From CAIKMD01 sp963729935 (GTDB lineage Bacteria; Pseudomonadota; Alphaproteobacteria; ATCC43930; CGMCC-115725): a stretch of 64,000 nt of DNA. The position numbers were made by a program, and so were the translations under genes. Below are positions 1 through 7,931 of this stretch, one piece after another; within the stretch, counting starts at the first letter, position 1; every line of letters begins with the position of its first letter. The notes under the pieces were generated by a model. That model was not told where the DNA came from. It saw only the letters and a list, made by a program, of their open reading frames with translations, and searched no databases. Where the stretch lies: the NCBI GenBank assembly GCA_963729935.1, contig CAVSPW010000002.1:1674001-1738000 (forward strand), written 5' to 3'.

Positions 1-148
1 GCGACGCGCGCAGGATCGGCAACTCATGGACCAGGTGGCTGGTGCTGAAACGCCGCTCGACCGCGGCGTCCTTGAACCTCAGCGTGATCGCATCCACGAA
101 GTAGGCGGGGTCACCACTTCCGCCGTCCTGCCTGAGGTAAATCGCCAA
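1..148 (-). CDS. Partial CDS, N-terminus only (runs off the window start)
   Basis: The minus strand is open from a TTG at 148 to the window edge, giving 49 residues that begin LAIYLRQDGGSGDPAYFVDA. A GGGAGAAG ribosome-binding sequence precedes the TTG, and an in-frame TGA lies just upstream, so the start is well constrained. It begins 33 bases after the stop of the FadL-like gene and is probably co-transcribed with it. The stretch FVDAITLRFKDAAVERRF resembles the segment that opens some membrane-anchored adenylate or diguanylate cyclases, but too little is present to assign a function. Confidence 0.5.
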   Translation of the reverse strand, partial: MAIYLRQDGGSGDPAYFVDAITLRFKDAAVERRFSTSHLVHELPILRAS

Positions 149-181
149 ACTTCTTCTCCCGGATCAGTACCGAACCCCCGG

Positions 182-1504
182 TCAGTATCGAAAGCGCATC
201 GCCAGCCCAACGACGTTAGAGCTGTTGGAAGTCGCCCCCTTGGTGCTGACCGTGGTCGAGATCGTGGAAAAGGCGTTGGTCCGGTTGATTTGCGCGGAAC
301 TGGAAAAATCGTGCGCATAAGACATATCGAAGCCGATTCGCTCGTTGAGCTCATAAGAAACCCCAAAAGCGAGCCACGTCCTGTTGCTGTCCGGAACAGC
401 CGTGGAGCGGTCGCCGCCGGGGGTCGGCGTCGGGTCGAATTCGACGCCTCCGCGAAGCATCCACGAACTCGCGACCTTCCATTCTCCACCGACCGAGAGC
501 CCCAAGGTATTGCGGAAATTTTCTGGAATGATCTGTTGCGTTCCATCGGAAAATGTCAGGCGAATCGCCTGAAAGCGGCTCCAACCGTAGTAATCGACCT
601 GCGCAAGCAGCGTCACCGTCGGGGCGACGGCGTAGGCGACGCCGAGCGACGCGACATCCGGCAGTTTAAAGCTGGCTGAGACGCCCTTCGTAGAGGAGAG
701 GAGACCCGGAATCTCGGCCGTCGAATCTCCTTTAAGCGTGTGATCGACGCCCGAACGATAGTCAAAGCCGATTCGGAGATTGTCGGTCGGCTTGAGAAGT
801 ATGCCCGCATTGAACCCGAGAGCCCAATCTCCGCCGCTGGCTTCGAACAGGCCATCGTTGGCGGGGCTCGGGCCCCCCGGATTCGGCAAAGCGTTCTGAA
901 GCTTCGCGTCGGCGCGTTGAATGTCGAGCCCGGCTCCCAGCGAAATCCAATGCGCCACCGAATAGGCGACACTCGGTGCGACGTCGATCGTCCGCAGCTC
1001 GGTCTGCGTCGAGTCGTACCGTCCGAAGTAATTCAGTGCGTAATGATCCTTCAAGCCAAAAGGAACCGTAACGCCGAGTCCGAGCCAAACGTCGTTCGCT
1101 TGCGGTAGCGGCGCCGCCAAGTAAAAGTTTCCGACCGCCTGCGGGCTGAACCCTTGATCGGACGACGCGCCCCCAAAAGTCTGGGATGCACCGCCGCCGA
1201 CAGAAACTGTTGATCCGCGATCGGAAATATTGGCTTCGGGAGCGATCACATAGAGGCCTACCTCGCCTTGCATTCTTCCCTGGAGCTGGGTCATGCCGGC
1301 GGGATTGTAGAAGATGGTGCTCGCATCCTCTGCCGCCGCGGCATCGCCGGCGAAAGCTCGCCCGCTTGCCGCCGCGCTCTGCTCTTGAAGAAAAAAGCCG
1401 GCGCTCCGTGCTTCTCCGCTGTAAAGGATAAGAAGGGCGCAGCAAGTGGTCGGAAGAAAAAGCGCGACCCGCGCAACAACATTCTTCCAAATCCAAATAG
1501 ACAT
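182..1504 (-). CDS. FadL/OmpP1/TodX-family outer-membrane transport protein
   Basis: This 440-residue protein belongs to the FadL family of outer-membrane beta-barrels that move hydrophobic compounds such as long-chain fatty acids. A signal peptide of about 34 residues ends near ARSA, followed by the family hallmark AGFFLQEQSAAASGRAFAG and the STIFYNPAGMT hatch segment. The barrel strands that follow end in the aromatic residue of MRFRY, as expected for barrel assembly. I chose the ATG at 1504 because the longer reading adds 14 residues before the signal peptide. The upstream gap carries two perfect CtrA-type sites shared with the divergent small gene at 1708. The substrate cannot be told from the sequence. 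Confidence 0.9.
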   Translation of the reverse strand: MSIWIWKNVVARVALFLPTTCCALLILYSGEARSAGFFLQEQSAAASGRAFAGDAAAAEDASTIFYNPAGMTQLQGRMQGEVGLYVIAPEANISDRGSTVSVGGGASQTFGGASSDQGFSPQAVGNFYLAAPLPQANDVWLGLGVTVPFGLKDHYALNYFGRYDSTQTELRTIDVAPSVAYSVAHWISLGAGLDIQRADAKLQNALPNPGGPSPANDGLFEASGGDWALGFNAGILLKPTDNLRIGFDYRSGVDHTLKGDSTAEIPGLLSSTKGVSASFKLPDVASLGVAYAVAPTVTLLAQVDYYGWSRFQAIRLTFSDGTQQIIPENFRNTLGLSVGGEWKVASSWMLRGGVEFDPTPTPGGDRSTAVPDSNRTWLAFGVSYELNERIGFDMSYAHDFSSSAQINRTNAFSTISTTVSTKGATSNSSNVVGLAMRFRY

Positions 1505-1556
1505 GATTCCCCCAGCAGAAGCAACGCCATGCGAGACGAGCATCATCCGGCGGTTT

Positions 1557-1575
1557 GGTTAATGTTTAATTAACC
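1557..1575. promoter_or_regulatory. CtrA-type site 1, GGTTAA-N7-TTAACC
   Basis: TTAA at 1559-1562 and TTAA at 1570-1573 are separated by exactly seven bases, the CtrA consensus of alphaproteobacteria. The flanking GG and CC make it a 6-bp inverted repeat. It lies 55 bases upstream of the FadL-like start. Confidence 0.6.
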
Positions 1576-1638
1576 GGCTTCGACGACTTTACGGTGCCAC
1601 GCAAAGGAATTCGTATCGTTCGATCGGAGCATCGCTCC

Positions 1639-1661
1639 CTGGTTAACGATCTTTTAACCAG
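1639..1661. promoter_or_regulatory. CtrA-type site 2, CTGGTTAA-N7-TTAACCAG
   Basis: A second perfect TTAA-N7-TTAA (1643-1657) sits inside an 8-bp perfect inverted repeat. It is about 45 bases upstream of the small gene at 1708 and 80 bases from site 1, so both divergent genes could be controlled together. Confidence 0.6.
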
Positions 1662-1707
1662 CTCAATCGATCTTTGGTGACGGCGATCCACAGGAGGCAA
1701 GAGAACG

Positions 1708-1929
1708 ATGCGTGCGCTCGACGTCGAAGAGGTTCTCGAAGATCCGGAAATTTCCGTTTGGCTCCGGACCGCGCTCCTGACGGCCTTGAACCGCGATCCT
1801 GTCGATGCGGCGGCCGATGCGGCGAAGCTCCTCAAGGTTCTGGATCGGCGGTTGTCCGAGATCTTAACTCAGGAACTGAAATCCGAATCGGCGGATTTGA
1901 TGCCCGGCGCTCGTTCGGCTGCGGCTTAG
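1708..1929 (+). CDS. Small acidic protein of unknown function (73 aa)
   Basis: The gene has a very good ribosome-binding site (ACAGGAGGCAAGAGAACG before the ATG) and a balanced protein composition. The predicted product is mainly helical and opens MRALDVEEVLEDPEISVWLR. It has no signal peptide or membrane segment. A region around residues 30-60 reads like an amphipathic helix pair. I do not recognise a family. Two perfect CtrA-type sites lie 45-150 bases upstream, so cell-cycle control is the most informative clue to its role. Confidence 0.65.
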   Translation: MRALDVEEVLEDPEISVWLRTALLTALNRDPVDAAADAAKLLKVLDRRLSEILTQELKSESADLMPGARSAAA

Positions 1930-2079
1930 CTCGGCCCGAAAATCCCGTAGAGGTCCCTGACCAGGGATCCCCAGGAACGCTTACCAACCGCTGAGAAATT
2001 GCCCGCCGCGCCGCGCGGAATACCGCGTTTTGGCGTTGCGCAACGATCGTTCCGCGCGGCCCTTCCTTCCTCCGCCACC

Positions 2080-2319
2080 GATTCGCCGCTTCGTCATCCA
2101 CGCGCCGCTGATGTGGATCGACAGGGCGCAGACTTGGTGGTTGGCGGCCGAGCTCGGCGGCGACGCGCTCGTCGAGCCGATTCGGGAACAACCCACACCT
2201 GTTATCGCGGCGACCGCATGAATCGTCACGAGTGGGGCTTCGGCTGCGGCACCTGCCCCGCCTGCGTACTGCGAGAGCAAGGCTATCGACGCTTCCGCGC
2301 GGGCGGGATCGTAAGCTGA
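2080..2319 (+). pseudogene. queC: Relic of queC (7-cyano-7-deazaguanine synthase), 3' end only, frameshifted
   Basis: QueC makes the preQ0 base used for queuosine. Reading from about 2080, one frame gives the QueC segment RRFVIHAPLMWIDRAQTWWL, then AAELGGDALVEPIREQ. Near 2190 the reading moves to another frame, giving THTCYRGDR, then HEWGFGCGTCPACVLREQGY and a stop at 2319. The CxxCPxC zinc-binding motif is intact. The frame change corresponds to one missing base after the codon for Q. No N-terminal half is seen upstream, and the ATP-binding SGGLDS motif is absent. This is a decayed 3' remnant of about 75 codons. Whether an intact copy exists elsewhere cannot be seen here. Confidence 0.8.
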
Positions 2320-2386
2320 GCGATCGGGCTATCGCCGCGGCGACAAAGCGTTTGTGCGGCAGAGCCGTTCGATCCGGCGCGAAAGC

Positions 2387-2491
2387 CTATTCGCCCGTTG
2401 CCCGCGCCCGCTGGCGCCGGCGCCACGCCTTCCGCTTGGCTTTGCGCTTGTTGGAGCGCAGCTGGAGGCTTGACTTGCTGGATTTTTTCAT
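2387..2491 (-). CDS. Very basic 34-residue small protein
   Basis: An ATG at 2491 opens a 34-residue reading frame beginning MKKSSKSSLQLRSNKRKAKR. It continues Arg/Lys-rich to its stop at 2387, with more than 40% Lys plus Arg and no acidic residue until the last one. The upstream GAAAG is a weak ribosome-binding site. It lies 116 bases downstream of lpxD on the same strand. The composition suggests nucleic-acid binding (compare small basic ribosome-associated proteins), but I know no family. It is too short to be certain. Confidence 0.4.
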   Translation of the reverse strand: MKKSSKSSLQLRSNKRKAKRKAWRRRQRARATGE

Positions 2492-2607
2492 CTTTCGGCC
2501 CTTTTTTCGACTTTTAACCGACACGAGTGTAGCAGAAGCGGATGCCGGTGGCTCGACGGCATCGCTGACCTGGGAAAATGCCCTGCATCGGGCGGGACTC
2601 GCCCCGC

Positions 2608-3660
2608 TCAGCGGCCGGAAGAGTCCTTTGCGGCCGGCCTGTGCCCGTTGCGCTTGAACATCCGCAACAAGCCCGCGGTCTGGCGATGCCATTGGCGAAG
2701 CGGCATAGCGGGATAACCGCCGACCGTGTTGCCCGGCTCGACATCGCGCATCACGCCACTCTTGCCCGCGATCCGCGCACCGGAGCCGATGGTCAGATGG
2801 TCGCTGATAGCGGCCTGCCCACCCACCATGACGCCGTCGCCCAAGACCGTGCTCCCGGCAATGCCAACCTGGCCCGACAAAACACAATTGCGTCCCAGGC
2901 GAACATTGTGGCCGATCTGGACCAAATTATCGATCACCGTCCCGGCACCGATCACCGTGTCGCCGGTCGCGCCGCGATCGATCGCGCAATTTGCGCCGAT
3001 TTCGACGTCACTCTCGATGATGACGCGACCGACCTGGAGCATCCGCAAGAGGCCCCTCGGTCCCGTCACAAAGCCGAAACCCTGGCCGCCGATGCTGCCG
3101 CTGCTGGCGATCTCGACACGCGCGCCGATCAGGGCGTTGCTGATCGTGGTGTGAGCGCCAATTCGGCTGTCCCTGCCCACCACGACGCCCGCACCGAGAA
3201 CGGCATGAGGGCCGATGTGGCAGGCTTCTCCGATCACGACGTCACGCCCGATGACGGCGCCGGCGTCGATCTGCGATCCGTGACCGATAGCGGCGCTCGG
3301 GTGAATCTGAGCCGTGGCGTTGACGCCCGGCTCGAGCGGCGCCGCCGGATAAAGCAGATGGCCGACTCGCGCAAAGGCCAGTCGCGGCTCGGCTGCGAAC
3401 AGGAGGCAGCGGTCACCGGGTGCGTGCCGTCCCAATTCACGGCTCGTCACAACGACGCTGGCCTGGGTTTCGATCAGCGCATTCGTGTAGCGCGCGTCAC
3501 AAAAAAGACTTAGATCGCCCTGCTTCGCCGTTTCCAAGTCGCCGATATCGTGAATTAGGATGCCGCCGGCCTTGGAAGCGGGCGGCTCCGCACCGACCTT
3601 TTCGGCAATATAATCCAGTGAGAACGGGCCGCTCGGTCGGAAGAAGCGGAGATCGGTCAT
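2608..3660 (-). CDS. lpxD: UDP-3-O-acylglucosamine N-acyltransferase LpxD
   Basis: LpxD adds the second 3-hydroxyacyl chain, from acyl-ACP, to the UDP-glucosamine precursor of lipid A in the cytoplasm. The 350-residue length is normal. Residues 1-105 form the N-terminal uridine-binding domain (SLFCDARYTNAL). From about residue 115 there is a long left-handed beta-helix of hexapeptide repeats (IHPSAAIGHGSQIDAGAVIG and on). The catalytic histidine is His251 in VQIGHNVRLG, matching His239 of E. coli. Unusually, the usual lpx partners (fabZ, lpxA, lpxB) do not flank it here. The next gene upstream on this strand is infA. Confidence 0.95.
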   Translation of the reverse strand: MTDLRFFRPSGPFSLDYIAEKVGAEPPASKAGGILIHDIGDLETAKQGDLSLFCDARYTNALIETQASVVVTSRELGRHAPGDRCLLFAAEPRLAFARVGHLLYPAAPLEPGVNATAQIHPSAAIGHGSQIDAGAVIGRDVVIGEACHIGPHAVLGAGVVVGRDSRIGAHTTISNALIGARVEIASSGSIGGQGFGFVTGPRGLLRMLQVGRVIIESDVEIGANCAIDRGATGDTVIGAGTVIDNLVQIGHNVRLGRNCVLSGQVGIAGSTVLGDGVMVGGQAAISDHLTIGSGARIAGKSGVMRDVEPGNTVGGYPAMPLRQWHRQTAGLLRMFKRNGHRPAAKDSSGR

Positions 3661-3797
3661 CAGCTTCGCTCGTGACAGCAGGAGTGCCTATCAAATCGGC
3701 GCCTGCTGTCGAGAGGCGCCGACTGTGAGTTCGATGTCTTCCAGTCTGTTACGGACCGTGCTCCCTGCATTCCCTCGCCGTCAAGAAGCAAGCGGCT

Positions 3798-4070
3798 TCA
3801 ACGCCGCCAATTCGGTCGCCGCGGGGCGGCGCTCGGCACCGCCGCGCGCTCGTCCTTGTGACGATAGTTGATCCGGCCCTTGGTCAAATCGTAAGGCGTC
3901 ATCTCGATCGTCACGCGATCGCCCGCCAATATGCGTATACGATTCTTTTTGACCCGTCCCGAGGTGTAGGCAAGCGTCTCGTGCCCGTTATCCAAGCGAA
4001 TGCGGAAACGTGCATCCGGCAGGCGTTCCAGGACCGTCCCGTCGAATTCGAGTAGATCTTCCTTCGCCAT
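3798..4070 (-). CDS. infA: Translation initiation factor IF-1
   Basis: IF-1 is an S1/OB-fold protein that binds the A site of the 30S subunit during initiation. The first 70 residues (MAKEDLLEFDGTVLERLPDA through KGRINYRHK) match the family end to end. After residue 72 there is a basic, Pro/Arg-rich tail (to PRRPNWRR), giving 90 residues against about 72 in E. coli; tails of this kind occur in alphaproteobacteria. I chose the ATG at 4070, preceded by GAGGCC, because the longer upstream reading is unrelated sequence. Confidence 0.95.
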   Translation of the reverse strand: MAKEDLLEFDGTVLERLPDARFRIRLDNGHETLAYTSGRVKKNRIRILAGDRVTIEMTPYDLTKGRINYRHKDERAAVPSAAPRRPNWRR

Positions 4071-4107
4071 CTTGGCCTCTGATTGAGTTTCGAGAAATTG
4101 TCGCGCG

Positions 4108-5160
4108 TCAGGCGCAAGGCGCCGCGAGATGGCGAAACGACACGAGCTTTCGCCGTTCTTCGTCCCACAGCGCCAATCGCGCAGATTTGATGCTCGCCCA
4201 GAGCGTGAGGCGCTTGGCACGCTGCAATTCCTGATTTTGCTCCCAACAGGCGCGCAACCGGTAGTTCGGGATCTTGCTGGCGAGATGATGGATATGATGC
4301 AGACCGATATGCCCGGTGAACCAATGAAGGATTCGCGGCAGATCATAGTAGGAGCTGCCTTCAATCGCGGCTGTGCGGAAGTCCCACCGCGCCGAGCGCT
4401 CCCAATAGGTGTCTTCGAATTGATGCTGAACGCAAAAGAGCCACATGCCGATCGACGTGGCGAGGAAAAGCACCGCGCCCCAAGCGAGCAGGAAAACGAA
4501 CGACCCCATGATCAGTGACGCGCCGACGGCAATGGCGGCCGCGGCGGCATTGGTGCCGAAGATGCTGACCCAGCTTCCCCAATCTCGGCGCGTCGCGCGC
4601 GTCGGAAAGCGATTTTGTATGAGGACGAGATAGACGGGCGCGATGCCGAGCAGGACCAGCGGGTTGCGGTAGATCCGATAGACGAATTTTCGCCAAGCGG
4701 GCCGCGACAGATATTCGACCACGGTGAGCGTCGTGATATCGCCGGTGCCGCGCTGGTCGAGGTTGCCGTTCGTCGCATGATGGACGGCGTGCGCGCGGCG
4801 CCAGGCGGAATAAGGAACCAAGGTCAATAGGCTGATGGCGAGCCCGACGATTTCATTCGCGCGCCGCGATTTGAAAAAGGAGACGTGCCCGCAATCGTGT
4901 TGAATGATGAACAATCGAACCACGAACAGCGCGGCCGGTATCGCGAAAAACCCGGCGAGCCAGTAGCCGCGATCGAGGCCATAGAGCAATGCCGCCATAC
5001 TTCCCAGAAACGGCAATGCCGTGTTCACGAGTTGGAGCGAGGCACGCAACGTGTTTGGCTTGGCGTAGGCCGCCAGGCGTTTGCGCCAAGCGGGCGACAA
5101 AAGATCGTGGGGCGAAGCATCGGCGATGCCGGAGACGAGGATTGCGCTGGCATCGGGCAT
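4108..5160 (-). CDS. Membrane fatty-acid desaturase
   Basis: This 350-residue membrane-bound diiron desaturase has the three histidine boxes of the family: HDCGH at residues 88-92, HAVHH at 124-128 and HHIHH at 288-292. Hydrophobic pairs precede box 1 (residues 44-86) and lie between boxes 2 and 3, consistent with four membrane spans. Such enzymes introduce a double bond into membrane acyl chains. I chose the ATG at 5160 (MPDASAILVS) because the longer reading adds only a low-complexity leader. It lies 267 bases upstream of a cold-shock gene start on the same strand. This fits membrane-fluidity control, although co-regulation is only inferred. Confidence 0.9.
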   Translation of the reverse strand: MPDASAILVSGIADASPHDLLSPAWRKRLAAYAKPNTLRASLQLVNTALPFLGSMAALLYGLDRGYWLAGFFAIPAALFVVRLFIIQHDCGHVSFFKSRRANEIVGLAISLLTLVPYSAWRRAHAVHHATNGNLDQRGTGDITTLTVVEYLSRPAWRKFVYRIYRNPLVLLGIAPVYLVLIQNRFPTRATRRDWGSWVSIFGTNAAAAAIAVGASLIMGSFVFLLAWGAVLFLATSIGMWLFCVQHQFEDTYWERSARWDFRTAAIEGSSYYDLPRILHWFTGHIGLHHIHHLASKIPNYRLRACWEQNQELQRAKRLTLWASIKSARLALWDEERRKLVSFRHLAAPCA

Positions 5161-5223
5161 GGAGGCTGATCTCGAAGCGGTGTCGGAAGAAGAATGGGGC
5201 GGCCGAAGCCGCCCCATCGCGAT

Positions 5224-5430
5224 TTAGGCGTTCTTCAGATTGACCGCCGAGACCTTGCCTTGCTGGCCGCGCTCGACGTCATAGCTCAGCTTCTGACCTT
5301 CCCGCAGACTGCCAAGGCCCGAGACCTCGACCGCGGAGATGTGAACGAAGACGTCTTTCGCGCCGTCATCCGGCTGAATGAAGCCATAACCCTTCATCGA
5401 ATTGAACCACTTGACTGTACCGATGGACAT
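5224..5430 (-). CDS. Cold-shock protein, CspA family (copy 1)
   Basis: This 68-residue single cold-shock domain binds single-stranded RNA and DNA. The RNP motifs KGYGFIQPDD and DVFVHISAVE are intact. The start is preceded by a clear GGAGGGACTCC ribosome-binding site. A perfect 9-bp hairpin lies in the leader 23-44 bases upstream of the ATG. Two further copies are found at 28925 and 44086, so the window holds three csp paralogues. Cold induction is not shown by the sequence, since many family members are constitutive. Confidence 0.95.
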   Translation of the reverse strand: MSIGTVKWFNSMKGYGFIQPDDGAKDVFVHISAVEVSGLGSLREGQKLSYDVERGQQGKVSAVNLKNA

Positions 5431-5452
5431 GGAGTCCCTCCAAGAGTAAATG

Positions 5453-5474
5453 CCGCGGCACGCATGTGCCGCGG
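5453..5474 (-). promoter_or_regulatory. Perfect hairpin in the csp copy 1 leader
   Basis: CCGCGGCAC (5453-5461) and GTGCCGCGG (5466-5474) form a 9-bp perfect stem with a GCAT tetraloop. It lies just upstream of the csp ribosome-binding site and has no T-run, so an RNA leader structure is likelier than a terminator. Confidence 0.5.
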
Positions 5475-5779
5475 ATCAACACGCAAATTTGGATGGGACC
5501 GGGTCTGGCTCGCAAGAGCGTAAGAACGGGGCCGACCCAAGGTCGATTGACTTAGACAATATGGTGCCACGGCTTTCGTTTATCAAGGACCAAGCCAAGG
5601 CCCTTCGCCGCCCTCGCAAGCCGGCGCCAAGTTCAAGGGGCGCCTCAAAGAACATCGGCCGCAACGGCCTGGGCTTGGATAACGCGCTTAGCGGCGGATT
5701 GAACATACCGGGGATTCATCGATTTGAATGTAGCGCGAAGGTGCGCGTTCCGGCGCGTGTTTTTCATGCAACGGCGCAA
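5475..5779. other. Gene-free stretch
   Basis: I see no convincing gene on either strand in these 305 bases. Open frames here are shadows without ribosome-binding sites. It presumably holds the csp promoter and the 3' end of the transcript from 5780-5965. Confidence 0.4.
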
Positions 5780-5965
5780 TCAGGAGAGGTCGCTTTCCAT
5801 GACCATCCGCTCATGCCCGTCCATGACCGACTTGATCCGGTATTGCCGAATGCCGTGCTCGCTGGGCATCACGCGAACGATCTTGAACAATCCGAGCGGC
5901 TTGGGGCGAAGATCGCTGGCGATGAATTCGACGGATTGGCCGGGATTGAATTTGTGCGAGTCCAT
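5780..5965 (-). CDS. Small protein of unknown function, paralogue of the 10252 gene
   Basis: This 61-residue soluble protein has KFNPGQSVEFIASDLRPKPL followed by a conserved second half (VRVMPSEHGIRQYRIKSVMD). About 33 of 57 aligned residues are identical to the protein at 10252-10500. The pattern of short alternating strands suggests a small beta-barrel. I chose the ATG at 5965, which an AAGGAG sequence precedes by 11 bases; a start at 5992 would put that ribosome-binding site inside the gene. Proteins of this look are common but uncharacterised in Rhizobiales. It lies directly downstream of rpsU. Confidence 0.7.
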   Translation of the reverse strand: MDSHKFNPGQSVEFIASDLRPKPLGLFKIVRVMPSEHGIRQYRIKSVMDGHERMVMESDLS

Positions 5966-6007
5966 CGCCGCGTTAACTCCTTCGATTGCCACTGGCCGGG
6001 CCGCCGA

Positions 6008-6211
6008 TCAATAGCCCTCGCGCTCCATGCGTTTGCGCATGGCCTTGCGATATCGCCGCACGGCCTCGGCCTTCTCTCGCGCTCGGCGTTCAGACGGTTT
6101 CTCAAAGGAGCGTCGCCTTTTCATCTCGCGAAACGTTCCTTCGCGCTGCATCTTCTTCTTGAGAATACGAAGTGCGCCGTTCATGTCGTTGTCTCGAACG
6201 AAAACTTGCAT
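6008..6211 (-). CDS. rpsU: 30S ribosomal protein bS21
   Basis: This 67-residue protein matches bS21 along its whole length: MQVFVRDNDMNGALRILKKK, then MQREGTFREMKRRRSFEKPS, ending in the basic helix RKAMRKRMEREGY. bS21 binds the 30S platform near the anti-Shine-Dalgarno end of 16S rRNA. Proteobacteria often carry more than one copy. Its neighbours here are small proteins of unknown function and cold-shock genes, not dnaG or rpoD. Confidence 0.95.
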   Translation of the reverse strand: MQVFVRDNDMNGALRILKKKMQREGTFREMKRRRSFEKPSERRAREKAEAVRRYRKAMRKRMEREGY

Positions 6212-6342
6212 GCTTCACCGCGATGTTGAAGATGTGACTGGCTTGAGGGCTCCGCGCGAGCGGCCCGAGAGAGGCTCGACGGATGCTTGCGCAGGGCGAA
6301 CATAAGCTTCTTCGATGAAAGCCGCGTTCGGCATCCCGCGGC

Positions 6343-6519
6343 TCACGAATGCGGTCCCGCCTCGTCGACTTCCGGGAGATCGCTGCTCGGCGCGTCGCTG
6401 GAAACGGGCTCTTCCTTCGCCGCCTTTTCCGCTCGGCGCTGGATCTTCTTTTGCTGTTTTTGTTCCTTCGCGCGCTGTCGATCGGCACGCTGCATGCGGT
6501 AATTGGGTTTGAAAGGCAT
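6343..6519 (-). CDS. Small highly charged protein (58 aa)
   Basis: The gene opens MPFKPNYRMQRADRQRAKEQ after an excellent AAGGAGAGCG ribosome-binding site. Residues 10-40 are a continuous charged helix rich in Lys, Gln and Arg (possible coiled coil). The tail is acidic (PEVDEAG). Short proteins with the same MPFKPNYR start occur in other alphaproteobacteria, but I know no function. A start at 6657 would add an unrelated leader and was not used. Confidence 0.65.
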   Translation of the reverse strand: MPFKPNYRMQRADRQRAKEQKQQKKIQRRAEKAAKEEPVSSDAPSSDLPEVDEAGPHS

Positions 6520-6759
6520 CGCTCTCCTTGATGCGTCAACGCGAGCGGAAGAATTCCAGCTCGCATTGCGCGGTGGCGCCGCCGATCCATCGACGTCGTG
6601 GAAGCGGATCGACACTCGCGCCCGAGGCGGGCGAGTAAAACCGACGCGATCCGGCAACAGTTCCCAAGGGCAATATGGGCCTTTATTTGGCTTTCTTCAA
6701 GGCGAGGCCGTTTGGCGCCCGGCGGCCGATCTCGGTGGCCGCGTTATGGCGTAAAGGCG

Positions 6760-7029
6760 TTAGGGAAAGTCGACCGTCCGCAAAAGAACGGCTGCCTTGC
6801 GGTCTTGAGCATCGTGCTTGTCGCTCGCCTTCTGTTGGATTGCGCTTCGCCAGCGATCGAAGGCGGCGAGGCAGGATTGCTTGCTGCCTTTGCCCGCGCC
6901 GAAATGGTCGATGAGCGCTTCCATCGATATGGCGCAAGGGGCGGGGCACCCGCCGTCTTCGCCGAGGAAATTGACGAGGTTTCTTCTCAGATCCCAGCCG
7001 CGAATTTGCCGGGGAAATGTCAACGCCAT
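6760..7029 (-). CDS. DUF1488-like protein
   Basis: This 89-residue protein opens MALTFPRQIRGWDLRRNLVN and continues with VNFLGEDGG, ISMEALIDHFG, CLAAFDRWRSAIQQKASDK and a final VDFP. That order of short conserved blocks matches DUF1488, a family of small cytoplasmic proteins with no known role. GGGAG precedes the ATG at a suitable distance. The assignment is from memory of the family and should be confirmed by a profile search. Confidence 0.7.
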   Translation of the reverse strand: MALTFPRQIRGWDLRRNLVNFLGEDGGCPAPCAISMEALIDHFGAGKGSKQSCLAAFDRWRSAIQQKASDKHDAQDRKAAVLLRTVDFP

Positions 7030-7102
7030 TCTATGCTCCCGTGATTTCCGCCGATGAATTCTTGGGTACCCGCACTCTTCTCGTCATGCGGGTTCCGGCG
7101 CT

Positions 7103-7294
7103 TCATAGGGGATGGGCCACGACGTATCGATGTCCCTCGGAGGTTGCCTGGAGACCGCCGAGTTTTCGTTCGATGTAGCCCAGTTCAAGCAATCGATCGC
7201 GTTCGCCGTCGCCAATCTTGCGCTGCATCAGGCGTCCACGTGCGACTTCGCGCAGGGCCTGCGTCTCACTCGCCGTAAGATCGACCGGATTCAT
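7103..7294 (-). CDS. Small protein, possible winged-helix fold
   Basis: The conserved-looking part starts at MNPVDLTASETQALREVARG (ATG at 7294) and runs to GLQATSEGHRYVVAHPL, 63 residues. The helix-helix-helix-strand pattern with LLELGYIERKLGGLQATSEG looks like a minimal winged-helix domain, as in many short alphaproteobacterial proteins. Two in-frame ATGs at 7327 and 7330 are alternative starts but lack a good ribosome-binding site. The function is unknown. Confidence 0.55.
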   Translation of the reverse strand: MNPVDLTASETQALREVARGRLMQRKIGDGERDRLLELGYIERKLGGLQATSEGHRYVVAHPL

Positions 7295-7451
7295 CCTGTG
7301 TTCCACTTCGTTGGCTTCGGGTCTCATCATGGCTGGGCGGCAAGGCATTCGTCCTGTCGGGCAAAGAGAACGACCGCCGGCGCAATTACCTGTGCGCGAG
7401 CGATCCCGTCGGCGCGAGGTCGGTCTCGTCGCGCTCGAGCGGCAGCGGTCC

Positions 7452-7931
7452 TCAATCCCTTGGGGAAATCCGTCTGGCAATCGGCCATAATATTTCGTCA
7501 TGCATGTTGAGCATTGATTCGTTCAATTGATAGTGGCTCTTCAATAGCGTCCGGAGTGGGCTTTCTTGTTTTGCCGGCCCGGGCTGCATTTCCACGTCTT
7601 CCATCCAGCATGCGGTCGCGTCACGGGCGTCGCGGGCCACCTGTCTCAGTTTCTCGTCGTCAAGATGCTCGACGGGACCCAAGCCATATTGATCCGACAC
7701 GAACTGCACGATGCGGCTGAGGGCCTGGTCCCGCCGTTCTCTCGCGATTGCGATCAGTTTCCTCGCGGCCGCCGGATCGCCGCCGCTTTCCTCGTAGGCG
7801 GTGTAGATAGCGTCATAGTCCTGCGGCTCCAGCGGCTGGGGATCGTTGGGTTCCGGCTCGTCCTGCTCGGCCGCTTTGATCGCGATCGCAAGGCGTCCGA
7901 GGAAGATTTCGTCGAAGATCTTTTCGGTCAT
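7452..7931 (-). CDS. Protein of unknown function (159 aa)
   Basis: This soluble, acidic, mostly helical protein begins MTEKIFDEIFLGRLAIAIKA. I chose the ATG at 7931 because AGAAGG lies six bases upstream. An ATG at 7937 directly abuts that site and is less likely. Residues 25-40 are rich in Glu and Pro, and the remainder reads as four or five helices, including a DEKLRQVARDARDATACW stretch. No family is recognised. It belongs to the series of unknown genes between rpsU and the ATPase operon. Confidence 0.6.
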   Translation of the reverse strand: MTEKIFDEIFLGRLAIAIKAAEQDEPEPNDPQPLEPQDYDAIYTAYEESGGDPAAARKLIAIARERRDQALSRIVQFVSDQYGLGPVEHLDDEKLRQVARDARDATACWMEDVEMQPGPAKQESPLRTLLKSHYQLNESMLNMHDEILWPIARRISPRD

